Source of the DNA: Cohnella ginsengisoli | Lineage (GTDB): Bacteria; Bacillota; Bacilli; Paenibacillales; Paenibacillaceae | DNA length: 64,000 nucleotides | Assembly: GCF_029525555.1 (NCBI RefSeq) | Contig: NZ_JAPDHZ010000004.1 | Span: 186,001 to 250,000 of the forward strand | Reading direction: 5' to 3' | Part shown: positions 1 to 7,882 of the stretch, piece after piece | How the letters are laid out: every line of letters begins with the position of its first letter | Position numbering within the stretch: position 1 is the stretch's first letter | The notes under the pieces: model-generated | The model's input: the letters and a program-made list of their open reading frames with translations, nothing else | What the model was told of the DNA's origin: nothing | Database searches by the model: none | Program-made: the position numbers and the translations under genes

Positions 1-2
1 AG

Positions 3-56
3 AAGGACAACGTCGTCGACGCCGACTACGAAGTCGTGGACGAAGACAAGAAATAA
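3..56 (+). CDS. dnaK: DnaK C-terminus (partial, 5' end outside window)
   Basis: The window opens inside a reading frame that ends at TAA 54-56. The visible 17 residues end in DADYEVVDEDKK, the acidic C-terminal tail typical of bacterial DnaK (Hsp70). The gene lies directly upstream of dnaJ, the usual hrcA-grpE-dnaK-dnaJ order. Only the tail is visible, so the call rests on the tail and on context. Confidence 0.85.
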   Translation, partial: KDNVVDADYEVVDEDKK

Positions 57-174
57 AGCATAGATAGCCGGCTGCCGGCGGCAGCGAGTAGTCAAAGCCG
101 GTTCCGCTTGGCGTTGCCTCTACGGCGCGCGGCGGAACCCGCTTTGACTTTGTCATGGAGATGGAGGTTGAATA

Positions 175-1293
175 GTGGCGGACAAAAGAGATTTTTATGA
201 GGTGCTAGGCGTCGGCAAGGGCGCATCCGCGGACGAGATCAAAAAGGCTTACCGCGGCCTCGCCCGCAAGTATCACCCCGACGTGAACAAGGCGGCCGAC
301 GCGGAGGCCAAGTTCAAGGAAGTCAAGGAAGCGTACGATACGTTGAGCGACGATCAGAAGCGCGCCAGGTACGACCAGTTCGGCCATGAAGACCCGATGG
401 CGGGCATGGGCGGCGGACAGGGCGACTTCGGCGGCGGCTTCGGCGACATTTTCGATATGTTTTTCGGCGGCGGCGGCGGCCGGCGCGACCCCAATGCGCC
501 GCAGCGCGGCAACGATCTTCAATACACGATGACGATCGAGTTCAAGGAAGCCGTCTTCGGCAAGGAGCTCGACATCACGATCCCGCGCACCGAGAGCTGC
601 GACCACTGTCACGGCAGCGGCGCCGAGCCGGGCTCCAAGGTCGACAACTGTCCGACCTGCCGCGGCACCGGGCAGCAGGAAGTCGCGCAGAATACGCCGT
701 TCGGACGTATCGTCAACCGCAGAACGTGTTCGACCTGCGGCGGGCGCGGCAAGATTATCAAAGACCGCTGCAAAGTTTGTTCCGGCAGCGGCCAGGTGAA
801 AAAACAGCGCAAAATTCACGTTAAAATTCCGGCGGGCGTGGACGACGGCTCGCAGCTTCGCGTGAGCGGCGAGGGCGAAGGCGGGACGCGAGGCGGACCT
901 GCGGGCGACCTGTACGTCGTGCTGCGCGTGAAGGCGCACGACTTTTTCGAGCGCGACGGCGACGACATTTACTGCGAGGTTCCGCTGACGTTCGCGCAGG
1001 CGGCGCTCGGCGACGAGATCGAGATTCCGACGCTGACCGAGAAGGTCAAGCTCAAGATTCCCGCGGGCACGCAGACCGGCACGTATTTCCGCCTCAAAGG
1101 CAAAGGCGTGCCGAAGCTGCGGGGCTACGGACAAGGCGACCAGCACGTCAAAGTGACGGTCGTCACGCCGACGAATCTGAACGACGCGCAGCGCGAGCTG
1201 CTTCGCGAATTCGGATCCACGACGGGCGAGTCCACCCACGAGCAGCACCAGTCGATTTTCGAGCGCATGAAAAAAGCGATTTTGGGCGATTAG
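175..1293 (+). CDS. dnaJ: Chaperone protein DnaJ (Hsp40)
   Basis: This 372-residue class I J-protein stimulates the DnaK ATPase and delivers unfolded clients in the cytoplasm. The J-domain occupies about residues 1-70, with the HPD motif at residues 34-36. A Gly/Phe-rich linker follows (about 75-105), then four zinc-binding CxxCxGxG repeats (CDHCHGSG, CPTCRGTG, CSTCGGRG, CKVCSGSG) and the two C-terminal client-binding beta domains. The start is GTG 175, preceded by GGAGGTTGAATA. It follows dnaK by 118 bases and probably belongs to the same heat-shock operon. A strong terminator closes the gene. Length is normal for the family. Confidence 0.98.
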   Translation: MADKRDFYEVLGVGKGASADEIKKAYRGLARKYHPDVNKAADAEAKFKEVKEAYDTLSDDQKRARYDQFGHEDPMAGMGGGQGDFGGGFGDIFDMFFGGGGGRRDPNAPQRGNDLQYTMTIEFKEAVFGKELDITIPRTESCDHCHGSGAEPGSKVDNCPTCRGTGQQEVAQNTPFGRIVNRRTCSTCGGRGKIIKDRCKVCSGSGQVKKQRKIHVKIPAGVDDGSQLRVSGEGEGGTRGGPAGDLYVVLRVKAHDFFERDGDDIYCEVPLTFAQAALGDEIEIPTLTEKVKLKIPAGTQTGTYFRLKGKGVPKLRGYGQGDQHVKVTVVTPTNLNDAQRELLREFGSTTGESTHEQHQSIFERMKKAILGD

Positions 1294-1305
1294 TCCGATT
1301 GGAAG

Positions 1306-1356
1306 AGAAGCCGATTCCCCCGCTAATGAGCGCGAAATGGGGAGTCGGCTTCTTTT
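1306..1356 (+). terminator. Rho-independent terminator after dnaJ
   Basis: A 15-bp stem (AGAAGCCGATTCCCC at 1306-1320 against GGGGAGTCGGCTTCT at 1339-1353, with one G-T pair) is followed by a short T run. It ends the dnaK-dnaJ transcript. Confidence 0.85.
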
Positions 1357-1377
1357 GCGCCTACGCGCTTATAGCTA

Positions 1378-1413
1378 CGCATTCCACGCATTCCACGCAT
1401 CCCACGCATCCTT
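1378..1413 (+). repeat. Four 9-bp tandem repeats
   Basis: The unit CGCATTCCA occurs about four times in a row, with the last copies degenerate (CGCATCCCA, CGCATCCTT). It lies in the gene-free stretch 1357-1630 between the dnaJ terminator and the next small gene. Nothing else in that stretch looks coding or structured, apart from a TATAAT-like hexamer at 1622-1627. Confidence 0.6.
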
Positions 1414-1652
1414 CGGCATTCCTTTACGGACACGGATCCGCTAGACTCGCTTCATCGGGTCGATATCGACGAGGCCGTTAGCCCGTCACATACAGCCGCT
1501 TACTAGAAATAGCGTTTTCTCCGTCCGTCCGTGCTCGCGGATCCCCGCATGGCCGCGCAATCTGCCCTCCCCGCGCATAAGCCGCCGCCGATGGCGCATC
1601 CTATACGGCGACTGCATGTTTTATAATAGCCATTACGGGAGGATCAATATCG

Positions 1653-1805
1653 ATGGGCAAACGGAACAAGCGCAACGAGCAGTTACCCGTCGCCAGAGCC
1701 GAGGACGTCGAGTTCGCGGCGGATCGCGCGGACGCGGACGATCTGGAAGCGCTGCAGCGCTCGGAGGAAGCCGACCGCCGGGCGCAGCAGTACGAAGGGA
1801 CGTGA
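1653..1805 (+). CDS. YfhD-family small protein
   Basis: This 50-residue hydrophilic protein begins MGKRNKRNEQLP and contains EDVEFAADRADADDLEAL followed by acidic and Arg-rich residues. That pattern (basic N-terminus, then D/E-V-E-F-A and A-D-x-D-L-E-A) matches my recollection of the YfhD family of small Bacillales proteins, whose function is not known. The start ATG 1653 is preceded by GGGAGGATC at a normal distance, and a TATAAT hexamer sits at 1622-1627. The family call is from memory. The reading frame itself is well supported by the ribosome site and by codon use. Confidence 0.65.
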   Translation: MGKRNKRNEQLPVARAEDVEFAADRADADDLEALQRSEEADRRAQQYEGT

Positions 1806-1811
1806 GCGGAC

Positions 1812-2162
1812 GTGGACAAGACGACGCTTGAAGCGAGCTTCGACTCGCAGGAGGAAGCGGAAGCCGCCGTTCGCAAGCTAACGGCGCTTCGCGGAGACCG
1901 CTTCCGCATGGAGAGCGCGGCGGCGGGCGCGGACTTCGGGTCCAAGGCAAGCCGCAAGGACGCGATCGCGAGCGGCGTTGCCAGCGCGATGCTGTACGGC
2001 GGCGCGGAGCTAGAGGCGGCCGAAGAGCTCGGGTCGGGCGCGGCGGAGTACAGCCCGGCGGCATCGAAGGCGGCCGCGATCCATCTGACCGCGGACATTC
2101 CCGGCGAATCCGTCGAGCAGGCGCGCAGAGTCATACAAGACACGGGCGGCACCCTCGCTTAA
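1812..2162 (+). CDS. Conserved hypothetical protein, 116 aa
   Basis: The protein starts with GTG 1812, six bases after the stop of the YfhD-like gene, so the two are probably co-transcribed. It has an N-terminal beta-alpha unit (TTLEASFDSQEEAEAAVRKL) that resembles the opening of ferredoxin-like or YflT-like stress proteins. An Ala-rich acidic middle and a C-terminal amphipathic helix (VEQARRVIQDTGG) follow. There is no signal peptide or membrane segment, so it is probably cytoplasmic. I do not recognise a specific family. A long reverse-strand frame overlaps it but has no credible start context. Confidence 0.6.
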   Translation: MDKTTLEASFDSQEEAEAAVRKLTALRGDRFRMESAAAGADFGSKASRKDAIASGVASAMLYGGAELEAAEELGSGAAEYSPAASKAAAIHLTADIPGESVEQARRVIQDTGGTLA

Positions 2163-2171
2163 CGATTGAGG

Positions 2172-2200
2172 TTGACAGCGCCCCTTAATATCAATAAACT
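2172..2200 (+). promoter_or_regulatory. Sigma-A promoter of tyrS leader
   Basis: TTGACA at 2172-2177 is separated by 17 bases from TAAACT at 2195-2200. Transcription would start near 2207, at the head of the T-box leader. Confidence 0.7.
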
Positions 2201-2204
2201 GTCT

Positions 2205-2475
2205 GTAACTCATATGCGTTTACGTTGAAGGAATCAGTAGCTGCCTCGTCTCTGTCTCAGAAAGCCGGGGGGTCGATGAGACCCGGTACACACGCTGGCC
2301 AGCGAATTACGTTCTGGAGTAACCCGGGTAATGCCGGGCGGCATGGCGATCGATATCTCGCCGAGAGCGGCATCCATGGCGCGCCTTCGCGCGGCGTTCA
2401 TCGGTGCAATTTGGGTGGTAACGCGGTGGTCCAATCGTCCCTTATGTCTATTTAGACAAGGGACGATTTTTTATT
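2205..2475 (+). promoter_or_regulatory. T-box riboswitch (tRNA-Tyr) upstream of tyrS
   Basis: The leader carries the AGTA element of stem I (2236-2239) and the partner GAA followed by T and the putative specifier codon TAC at 2308-2310, which decodes tyrosine. The T-box core GGGTGGTAACGCGG at 2413-2426 pairs with the uncharged tRNA acceptor end. A terminator (stem 2433-2443 with 2458-2468, then T-rich) lies just before tyrS. Uncharged tRNA-Tyr should favour the antiterminator and so raise tyrS expression. Family knowledge supplies the mechanism; the motifs are seen directly. Confidence 0.9.
2433..2473 (+). terminator. T-box attenuator terminator of tyrS
   Basis: AATCGTCCCTT (2433-2443) pairs with AAGGGACGATT (2458-2468), with a nested TGTCT/AGACA stem in the loop and a run of T residues after it. 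It competes with the T-box antiterminator. Confidence 0.85.
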
Positions 2476-2501
2476 TTCAGACAAGGGGAGCGGTACTAGC
2501 G

Positions 2502-3773
2502 ATGAGCATGAACATTATCGACGAACTCGAATGGCGCGACGCGATCAATCAACAGACGGATGCGGAAGGCCTTCGCGAATTGACGTCCCAGAAAGCGGTC
2601 TCGCTGTACTGCGGCGTAGATCCGACGGGCGACAGCATGCATATCGGGCATTTGATCCCGTTCATGGTGCTGAAGCGGTTCCAGCTGGCCGGCCACCGTC
2701 CGGTCATCCTGATCGGCGGCGCGACCGGCACGATCGGCGATCCGAGCGGACGCACGACCGAACGCTCGCTGCAGACGCTGGAGCAGATCCAGGCGAACGT
2801 GGAGGCGCTGGCGGCACAGCTCACCAAGCTGTTCCTGACGGAAGACACGAGCCAAGCGCCGATGCGCATCGTCAACAACTACGATTGGACGCACAAGATC
2901 AACGTCATCGAATTTTTGCGCGACTACGGCAAAAACTTTAGCATCAATTCGATGCTGGCCAAGGACGTCGTGGCGAGCCGGCTCGACAGCGGCATTTCCT
3001 TTACCGAATTCTCGTACCAGATCCTGCAATCGCTCGACTTCCTCCACTTGTTCAAGGAAGAGGACGTCCAGCTTCAGATCGGGGGCTCCGATCAGTGGGG
3101 CAACATCACGAGCGGTCTCGATTTGATTCGCAAAAAGGAAGGCGCGGAGGCCAAGGCGTTCGGCCTGACGATCCCGCTTATGCTGAAGGCCGACGGCACG
3201 AAGTTCGGCAAGACGGCGGGCGGCGCGGTATGGCTGGACCCGAACAAGACGACGCCGTACGAGTTTTACCAGTTCTGGGCCAACACCGACGACCGCGACG
3301 TGGTCAAGTACCTCAAGTACTTCACATTCCTGTCCAAGGAAAGGATCGATGAGCTGGCCGAGAAGGTGCAGACCGAGCCGCATAAACGAGAGGCGCAAAA
3401 AACGCTCGCCGAGGAAATGACGCGGTTCGTGCACGGCGACGATCTGCTTGAACAGGCCAAGCGCATCACGGATGCGCTGTTCAGCGGCGATATCAAGGCG
3501 CTGACCGCCGACGAGATCGAGCAGGGCTTCAAGGAGATGCCGACGTTCGAAGCGACGCCTGAAGCGAAAAACATCGTCGACTGGCTGGTGGATCTGAAGA
3601 TCGAGCCTTCCAAGCGCCAGGCGCGCGAGGACATCACCAAAGGCGCGATCTACTTGAACGGCGAACGCGTCAGCGATCTGGAGCTGGAAGTGTCGGCGAG
3701 CCACGCGATCGGCGGCAAGTTCGTCATCATCCGCAAGGGCAAGAAAAACTACAGTTTGGTGAAAATCGTCTAG
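2502..3773 (+). CDS. tyrS: Tyrosine-tRNA ligase (TyrRS)
   Basis: This class I aminoacyl-tRNA synthetase charges tRNA-Tyr with tyrosine using ATP. The protein has 423 residues, close to the family norm. It has the HIGH motif at residues 47-50, a GSDQWGN tyrosine-site segment, the KFGKT version of the KMSKS loop and a C-terminal S4 RNA-binding domain. The frame is open upstream to 2331, but that part overlaps the T-box terminator. ATG 2502, after AAGGGGAGCGG, is therefore chosen. Expression should respond to uncharged tRNA-Tyr through the leader. Confidence 0.97.
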   Translation: MSMNIIDELEWRDAINQQTDAEGLRELTSQKAVSLYCGVDPTGDSMHIGHLIPFMVLKRFQLAGHRPVILIGGATGTIGDPSGRTTERSLQTLEQIQANVEALAAQLTKLFLTEDTSQAPMRIVNNYDWTHKINVIEFLRDYGKNFSINSMLAKDVVASRLDSGISFTEFSYQILQSLDFLHLFKEEDVQLQIGGSDQWGNITSGLDLIRKKEGAEAKAFGLTIPLMLKADGTKFGKTAGGAVWLDPNKTTPYEFYQFWANTDDRDVVKYLKYFTFLSKERIDELAEKVQTEPHKREAQKTLAEEMTRFVHGDDLLEQAKRITDALFSGDIKALTADEIEQGFKEMPTFEATPEAKNIVDWLVDLKIEPSKRQAREDITKGAIYLNGERVSDLELEVSASHAIGGKFVIIRKGKKNYSLVKIV

Positions 3774-3793
3774 CAAGTCGTTCGGCTCGCGTT

Positions 3794-3823
3794 TTGCTTC
3801 CCGTTCCGGGCTAGATGTATAAT
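3794..3823 (+). promoter_or_regulatory. Probable sigma-A promoter of prmA operon
   Basis: TTGCTT (3794-3799) is 18 bases from a perfect TATAAT (3818-3823). The -10 box overlaps an upstream in-frame ATG (3822), which argues that translation starts further down, at 3861. Confidence 0.65.
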
Positions 3824-3860
3824 GGGGGCTAACGACGAGTCGTCTAGGGGGGAAACGGAA

Positions 3861-4862
3861 TTGCGTTGGTTTGAAATTACGATCGTAGCAAACGAGCAGG
3901 CACAAGAAATGGTCGCTCATTATATGCATGAATTGGGCGCAGGCGGCGTATCCATAGAGGAATCATGGTCGCCCGACAAGCCGCGGGATACGTCGCTCGG
4001 GCAGTGGTACGACAAGCCGCTGAACGATATTCCGGCGGGGCTGGCCGTCATCGCCGGTTATTTCCCGGAAGACATCTACGGAGATACGCTTGTCGCCGAG
4101 CTGACCGAGCTGCTGCGCGGCTTGCCGGAGTTCGGCTACGACGCCGGGGACTTTACTGTGCAGACCCGCGAGGTGAACGAGGACGACTGGGCGCATGCCT
4201 GGAAAAAGTACTTCAAGCCGCTGCCGGTATCCGAGCGGCTGACGATTAAGCCGACCTGGGAGGACTATACGCCGCGCGAGGACGAACTCATCATCGAGCT
4301 CGATCCGGGCATGGCGTTCGGCACCGGGACGCATCCGACGACGGCGCTCTGCCTGCGTACGCTCGAAGGAGCGATCAAGGCGGGCGACACCGTCATCGAC
4401 GTCGGCACCGGCTCCGGCATTCTCGCGATCGGCGCGATGAAGCTCGGCGCCTCGCGCGTGCTTGCGCTCGACCTGGATCCGGTGGCGGTGTCCAGCGCGA
4501 CGGAAAACGTGAAGCTGAACGGCCTGCAGAACGACATCGAAGTGCGGCTGAGCGATCTGCTCGGCGTGCTGCGCGACGGAGAAGCCGCGGACGGCAACCC
4601 CGCCGCATCCGCTTCGAGAGTCGTGCCGCCCGTCGACCTGGTCGTCGCCAATATCCTCGCGGAGATCATTTTGCTTTTCATCGCGGATGTTTTCGACGTG
4701 TTAAAGCCGGGCGGGATCTATATCGCAAGTGGCATTTACAAGAACAAAGAAGAGGACGTCGAGGCGGGATTGCTCGCGGCCGGCTTCGAGATCGTCGATC
4801 GCGTGCGGCAGGACGATTGGATCGCCTTCGTCTGCGGCAAACCGAAGGGTGAGGACGAATGA
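3861..4862 (+). CDS. prmA: Ribosomal protein L11 methyltransferase
   Basis: PrmA (YqeT in B. subtilis) trimethylates lysines and the N-terminus of ribosomal protein L11 using SAM. The N-terminal domain precedes a Rossmann-fold SAM domain with ELDPGMAFGTGTHPTT, VIDVGTGSGILAIGA and VVANILAEII, all hallmarks of PrmA. I chose TTG 3861 (LRWFEITI) because GGGGGGAAACGG precedes it and because the longer frame from 3822 would begin inside the promoter. The result is 333 residues. A short insertion (EAADGNPAASASRVVP) is visible before the NILAE motif. The stop overlaps the next gene start (ATGA). Confidence 0.95.
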   Translation: MRWFEITIVANEQAQEMVAHYMHELGAGGVSIEESWSPDKPRDTSLGQWYDKPLNDIPAGLAVIAGYFPEDIYGDTLVAELTELLRGLPEFGYDAGDFTVQTREVNEDDWAHAWKKYFKPLPVSERLTIKPTWEDYTPREDELIIELDPGMAFGTGTHPTTALCLRTLEGAIKAGDTVIDVGTGSGILAIGAMKLGASRVLALDLDPVAVSSATENVKLNGLQNDIEVRLSDLLGVLRDGEAADGNPAASASRVVPPVDLVVANILAEIILLFIADVFDVLKPGGIYIASGIYKNKEEDVEAGLLAAGFEIVDRVRQDDWIAFVCGKPKGEDE

Positions 4863-5542
4863 GCTTTTTTTGGTTCCCGTTGAACGAACTGCCGTTCGTC
4901 CTGCTGACGATGCTCGTCGCGTTTACCGTGCACGAGTTCGCGCACGCATGGACGGCTTACAAGTTCGGCGATCCGACCGCCTACGAGCAGGGCCGCGTCA
5001 CGCTGAACCCGATGGCGCACCTCGATCTGTTCGGCATCCTTTTCCTGCTCGTGGCCGGCTTCGGCTGGGCGAAGCCGGTGCCGGTCCGGCGCAGCCGGTT
5101 CAAGCGGCCGCGCCTGATGAGCATCGCGGTCACGGCGGCGGGTCCGATCAGCAACCTGCTGCTGGCCTTCGTCGGTTTGTTTATTTATCTCCTGCTCGTC
5201 AAGCTCGGCGCGCTCGATCAGTTCGCGACGCGGGAAACCGTATGGACGTTTTTCAGCTATTTCGTGCCGATTAACGTGATGCTGTTCCTGTTCAACCTGA
5301 TCCCGCTGCCGCCGCTCGACGGCTACCGGATCGTCGAGGAGTTCGCGCCGCTGCGGCTTCGGCTCAAGATGATGCAGTTCGAGCAGTGGGGCATGTTCTT
5401 ATTCCTGTTGTTCGTGTTCCTGCCGCCGCTCAAGGCGGTGACGCTGACGCCGCTTTTCTCGCTGGGCCGCCCAATCATCGACGGGATGACGGATGCGATC
5501 CTCAATCTGCTTCAGATCTCATCTCCTTTCTTGCAGGTCTAA
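4859..5542 (+). CDS. Site-2 protease family (M50) membrane metalloprotease
   Basis: This 227-residue integral membrane protein has the zinc motif HEFAH at residues 25-29 in the first transmembrane helix. A second motif, NLIPLPPLDGYR, near residues 145-157 supplies the third metal ligand (Asp). Several other hydrophobic helices are present. It belongs to the compact rhomboid-like M50B group, which cleaves substrates within the membrane; the substrate is unknown. ATG 4859 overlaps the prmA stop and has GGTGAGG upstream, so the two are translated together. No PDZ domain is present. Confidence 0.88.
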   Translation: MSFFWFPLNELPFVLLTMLVAFTVHEFAHAWTAYKFGDPTAYEQGRVTLNPMAHLDLFGILFLLVAGFGWAKPVPVRRSRFKRPRLMSIAVTAAGPISNLLLAFVGLFIYLLLVKLGALDQFATRETVWTFFSYFVPINVMLFLFNLIPLPPLDGYRIVEEFAPLRLRLKMMQFEQWGMFLFLLFVFLPPLKAVTLTPLFSLGRPIIDGMTDAILNLLQISSPFLQV

Positions 5543-5730
5543 TGCCTCATCTTGGAAAAAGAACTTCCGGTTTCGCGGCTTGCGCGGGACGGAGGTTCTT
5601 GTTTATTTGTCCGCCTATGGCCGCCGACCTGCCGCCGGCGTCGCGCGGCCGCGCCCGAAGCTAGCGCCTAAGCGCGTTTCGAGGTATGATGGACGGTGGA
5701 ACTTGAATCGATCGTGGAGGCTTCAAGCGA

Positions 5731-6524
5731 ATGCAGCGTTACTTTATCGATCCCGGCCAGATCGACGGCGAGGCCGTCGTGCTGCTGGGGGGAGGATGCC
5801 AGGCATCTGTCAACCGTCATGCGGGCGAAGGCCGGCGACGAATTCATCGCCTGCGACGGGTCCGGCCGGGAGTGCTTGGCCGAGATCGTGAACATAGAGG
5901 GCGGACGCGTCGAAGCGCGCGTCTTGCGCGCGCGCGCGTCCGAGGCGGAGATGGCTTGGCGCGTCACGGTCGCCCAGAGCCTGCCCAAGGGCGACAAGCT
6001 CGAGACGGTCATCCAGAAGGGGACCGAGGCGGGCGCGGCCGCGTTTTTGCCTTTTGTTTCGAAGCGCACCGTCGTTCAGTACGACGCGCGCAAGGAAGCG
6101 AAGCGGCTCGATCGCTGGCGAAAGATCGCCAAGGAGGCGGCCGAGCAGGCGCATCGCGGCATCGTGCCCGAGGTCGAGGAAGTCGCTTCCTGGAAGGGGC
6201 TGCTGGCTCGCTTCGGCGGCTTCGACCGCGTGCTGCTTTGTTATGAGGAAGAAGGGCGCAAGGGCGCCGGGCTGAGGCCCGAGCTCGAAGCGTTCGCAAG
6301 CCGGCTGCAAAGGGACGCCGAAGGCGCGCCCCGGCCGAAGCTGCTCGTCGTCGTCGGTCCGGAAGGCGGCTTCGACGAGGACGAGGCCAGGCAGGCGGAG
6401 GCCGCGGGAGCGGTCTGCGTCGGGCTCGGCAGGCGCATTCTGCGCACGGAGACGGCGGCGCTCGTCGCGCTGGCCGCGATCGGATACGAATCCGGAGAGA
6501 TGGGGGGAAGCTCGCCATGTCTAA
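5731..6524 (+). CDS. rsmE: 16S rRNA m3U1498 methyltransferase RsmE (frameshifted in this sequence)
   Basis: RsmE (YqeU) methylates U1498 of 16S rRNA. The N-terminus MQRYFIDPGQIDG is read in one frame and the rest, from EDARHLSTVMRAK through the SPOUT-fold motifs VVGPEGGFDEDEA and LGRRILRTETAA, in another. The switch falls exactly in a run of six G at 5787-5792; seven G would restore LLGGEDARHL. A second run of six G at 6502-6507 lets the frame run 150 bases into mtaB, whereas five G would give a stop at 6522-6524. Both point to homopolymer length error rather than decay. Expected size is about 264 residues, normal for the family. Start is ATG 5731 with GGAGG upstream. Confidence 0.85.
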
Positions 6525-7866
6525 GGTGGCATTTTATACGCTGGGCTGCAAGGTCAACTTCTACGATACGGAAGCGATGTGGCAGCTTTTTAAAAAAGAA
6601 GGCTATGAGCAGGTGGACTTCGAGTCGCGCGCGGCCGACGTGTACGTCATCAATACGTGCACGGTGACCAACACCGGCGACAAGAAGAGCCGGCAGATCA
6701 TCCGGCGCGCCGTGCGCCGCAACCCGGACGCCGTCATCGCGGTGACGGGCTGCTACGCGCAGACGTCGCCCGCGGAGATTCTGGCGATCGAAGGCGTCGA
6801 TCTCGTCGTCGGCACGCAGGACCGGGACAAGCTCATGACGTACGTTGCGGACATTCAAGCCGAACGCAGGCCGGTGAACGCGGTTCGCAACATTATGAAG
6901 ACGCGCGAGTTCGAAGAGCTCGACGTGCCCGATTTCGCCGATCATACCCGCGCCTTCCTCAAGATCCAGGAGGGCTGCAACAACTTTTGCACCTTCTGCA
7001 TCATCCCTTGGTCGCGGGGCCTGTCGCGCAGCCGCAGTCCCGAGAGCGTGCTCGCCCAGGCGCGGCAGCTGGTCGCGTCGGGCTACAAGGAGATCGTGCT
7101 GACGGGCATTCACACGGGCGGCTACGGCGACGATCTCGAAAATTACCGGCTCGCCGACCTGCTTCGCGATCTGGATCAGGTAGAAGGGCTGGAGCGGATC
7201 CGCATCAGCTCGATCGAGGCCAGCCAGATCGACGACGCGATGATCGAGGTGCTGAACGGCTCGAAAAAAATGTGCCGGCATCTCCACATCCCATTGCAGG
7301 CGGGCGACGACGAAGTGCTGAAGCGCATGCGGCGCAAGTACACGACGGCCGAGTTCGCGGACAAGATCCGGCGGATCAAGGCGGCAATGCCGGGCGTGGC
7401 GATCACGACCGACGTCATCGTCGGGTTCCCGGGGGAGACGGACGCGCATTACGAGCGCGGCTACCGCTTCATGGAGGAGATCGGCTTCGCGGAGATGCAC
7501 GTGTTCCCGTATTCCAAGCGGACGGGCACGCCTGCCGCGCGCATGGAGGATCAGGTCGCCGAAGAGGCGAAGCACGCGCGCGTCCAGCAGCTGATCGAGC
7601 TGTCCGAGCGCATGCAGGCCGATTATGCGGCGGATTGGGTCGGCGAAGTGCTGGAGATCATACCGGAGCGCGGGGAAAAAGGTCCGGCGGGCAGCGGCCT
7701 GATGAGCGGTCATGCGGACAACTATTTGAACGTCGTGTTCAAGGGCGATCCGTCCCTCGTCGGCCAATTGTGCCGGGTGATGATCGTCGAAGGCGGCGCG
7801 AACGAATGCCGCGGCGAGCTGGTCGAGGCGCCGGCGACAGGGCTTATGCCTGCCATGCAGGCTTAA
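6517..7866 (+). CDS. mtaB: tRNA t6A37 methylthiotransferase MtaB
   Basis: MtaB (YqeV) converts t6A to ms2t6A at tRNA position 37. The N-terminal MTTase domain has the cysteine-containing motifs TLGCKVN, NTCTVTN and TGCYAQ. The radical SAM core carries CNNFCTFC, whose three Cys bind the 4Fe-4S cluster that activates SAM. A C-terminal TRAM-like RNA-binding segment is present. The protein has 449 residues. ATG 6517 follows GGGGGGAAG and overlaps the likely end of rsmE by 8 bases. Gene order matches B. subtilis yqeT-yqeU-yqeV. Confidence 0.96.
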   Translation: MSKVAFYTLGCKVNFYDTEAMWQLFKKEGYEQVDFESRAADVYVINTCTVTNTGDKKSRQIIRRAVRRNPDAVIAVTGCYAQTSPAEILAIEGVDLVVGTQDRDKLMTYVADIQAERRPVNAVRNIMKTREFEELDVPDFADHTRAFLKIQEGCNNFCTFCIIPWSRGLSRSRSPESVLAQARQLVASGYKEIVLTGIHTGGYGDDLENYRLADLLRDLDQVEGLERIRISSIEASQIDDAMIEVLNGSKKMCRHLHIPLQAGDDEVLKRMRRKYTTAEFADKIRRIKAAMPGVAITTDVIVGFPGETDAHYERGYRFMEEIGFAEMHVFPYSKRTGTPAARMEDQVAEEAKHARVQQLIELSERMQADYAADWVGEVLEIIPERGEKGPAGSGLMSGHADNYLNVVFKGDPSLVGQLCRVMIVEGGANECRGELVEAPATGLMPAMQA

Positions 7867-7882
7867 ATAGGAGGATACGGAA

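Noticed and set aside
1299..1481. A 60-residue forward frame after dnaJ
   Set aside because: It spans the dnaJ terminator and the 9-bp repeats, and no ribosome site precedes it.
2496..3929. A 477-residue reverse-strand frame over tyrS
   Set aside because: It is a mirror of tyrS in a GC-rich genome, rich in Arg, Leu and Val, without a ribosome site or recognisable motif.
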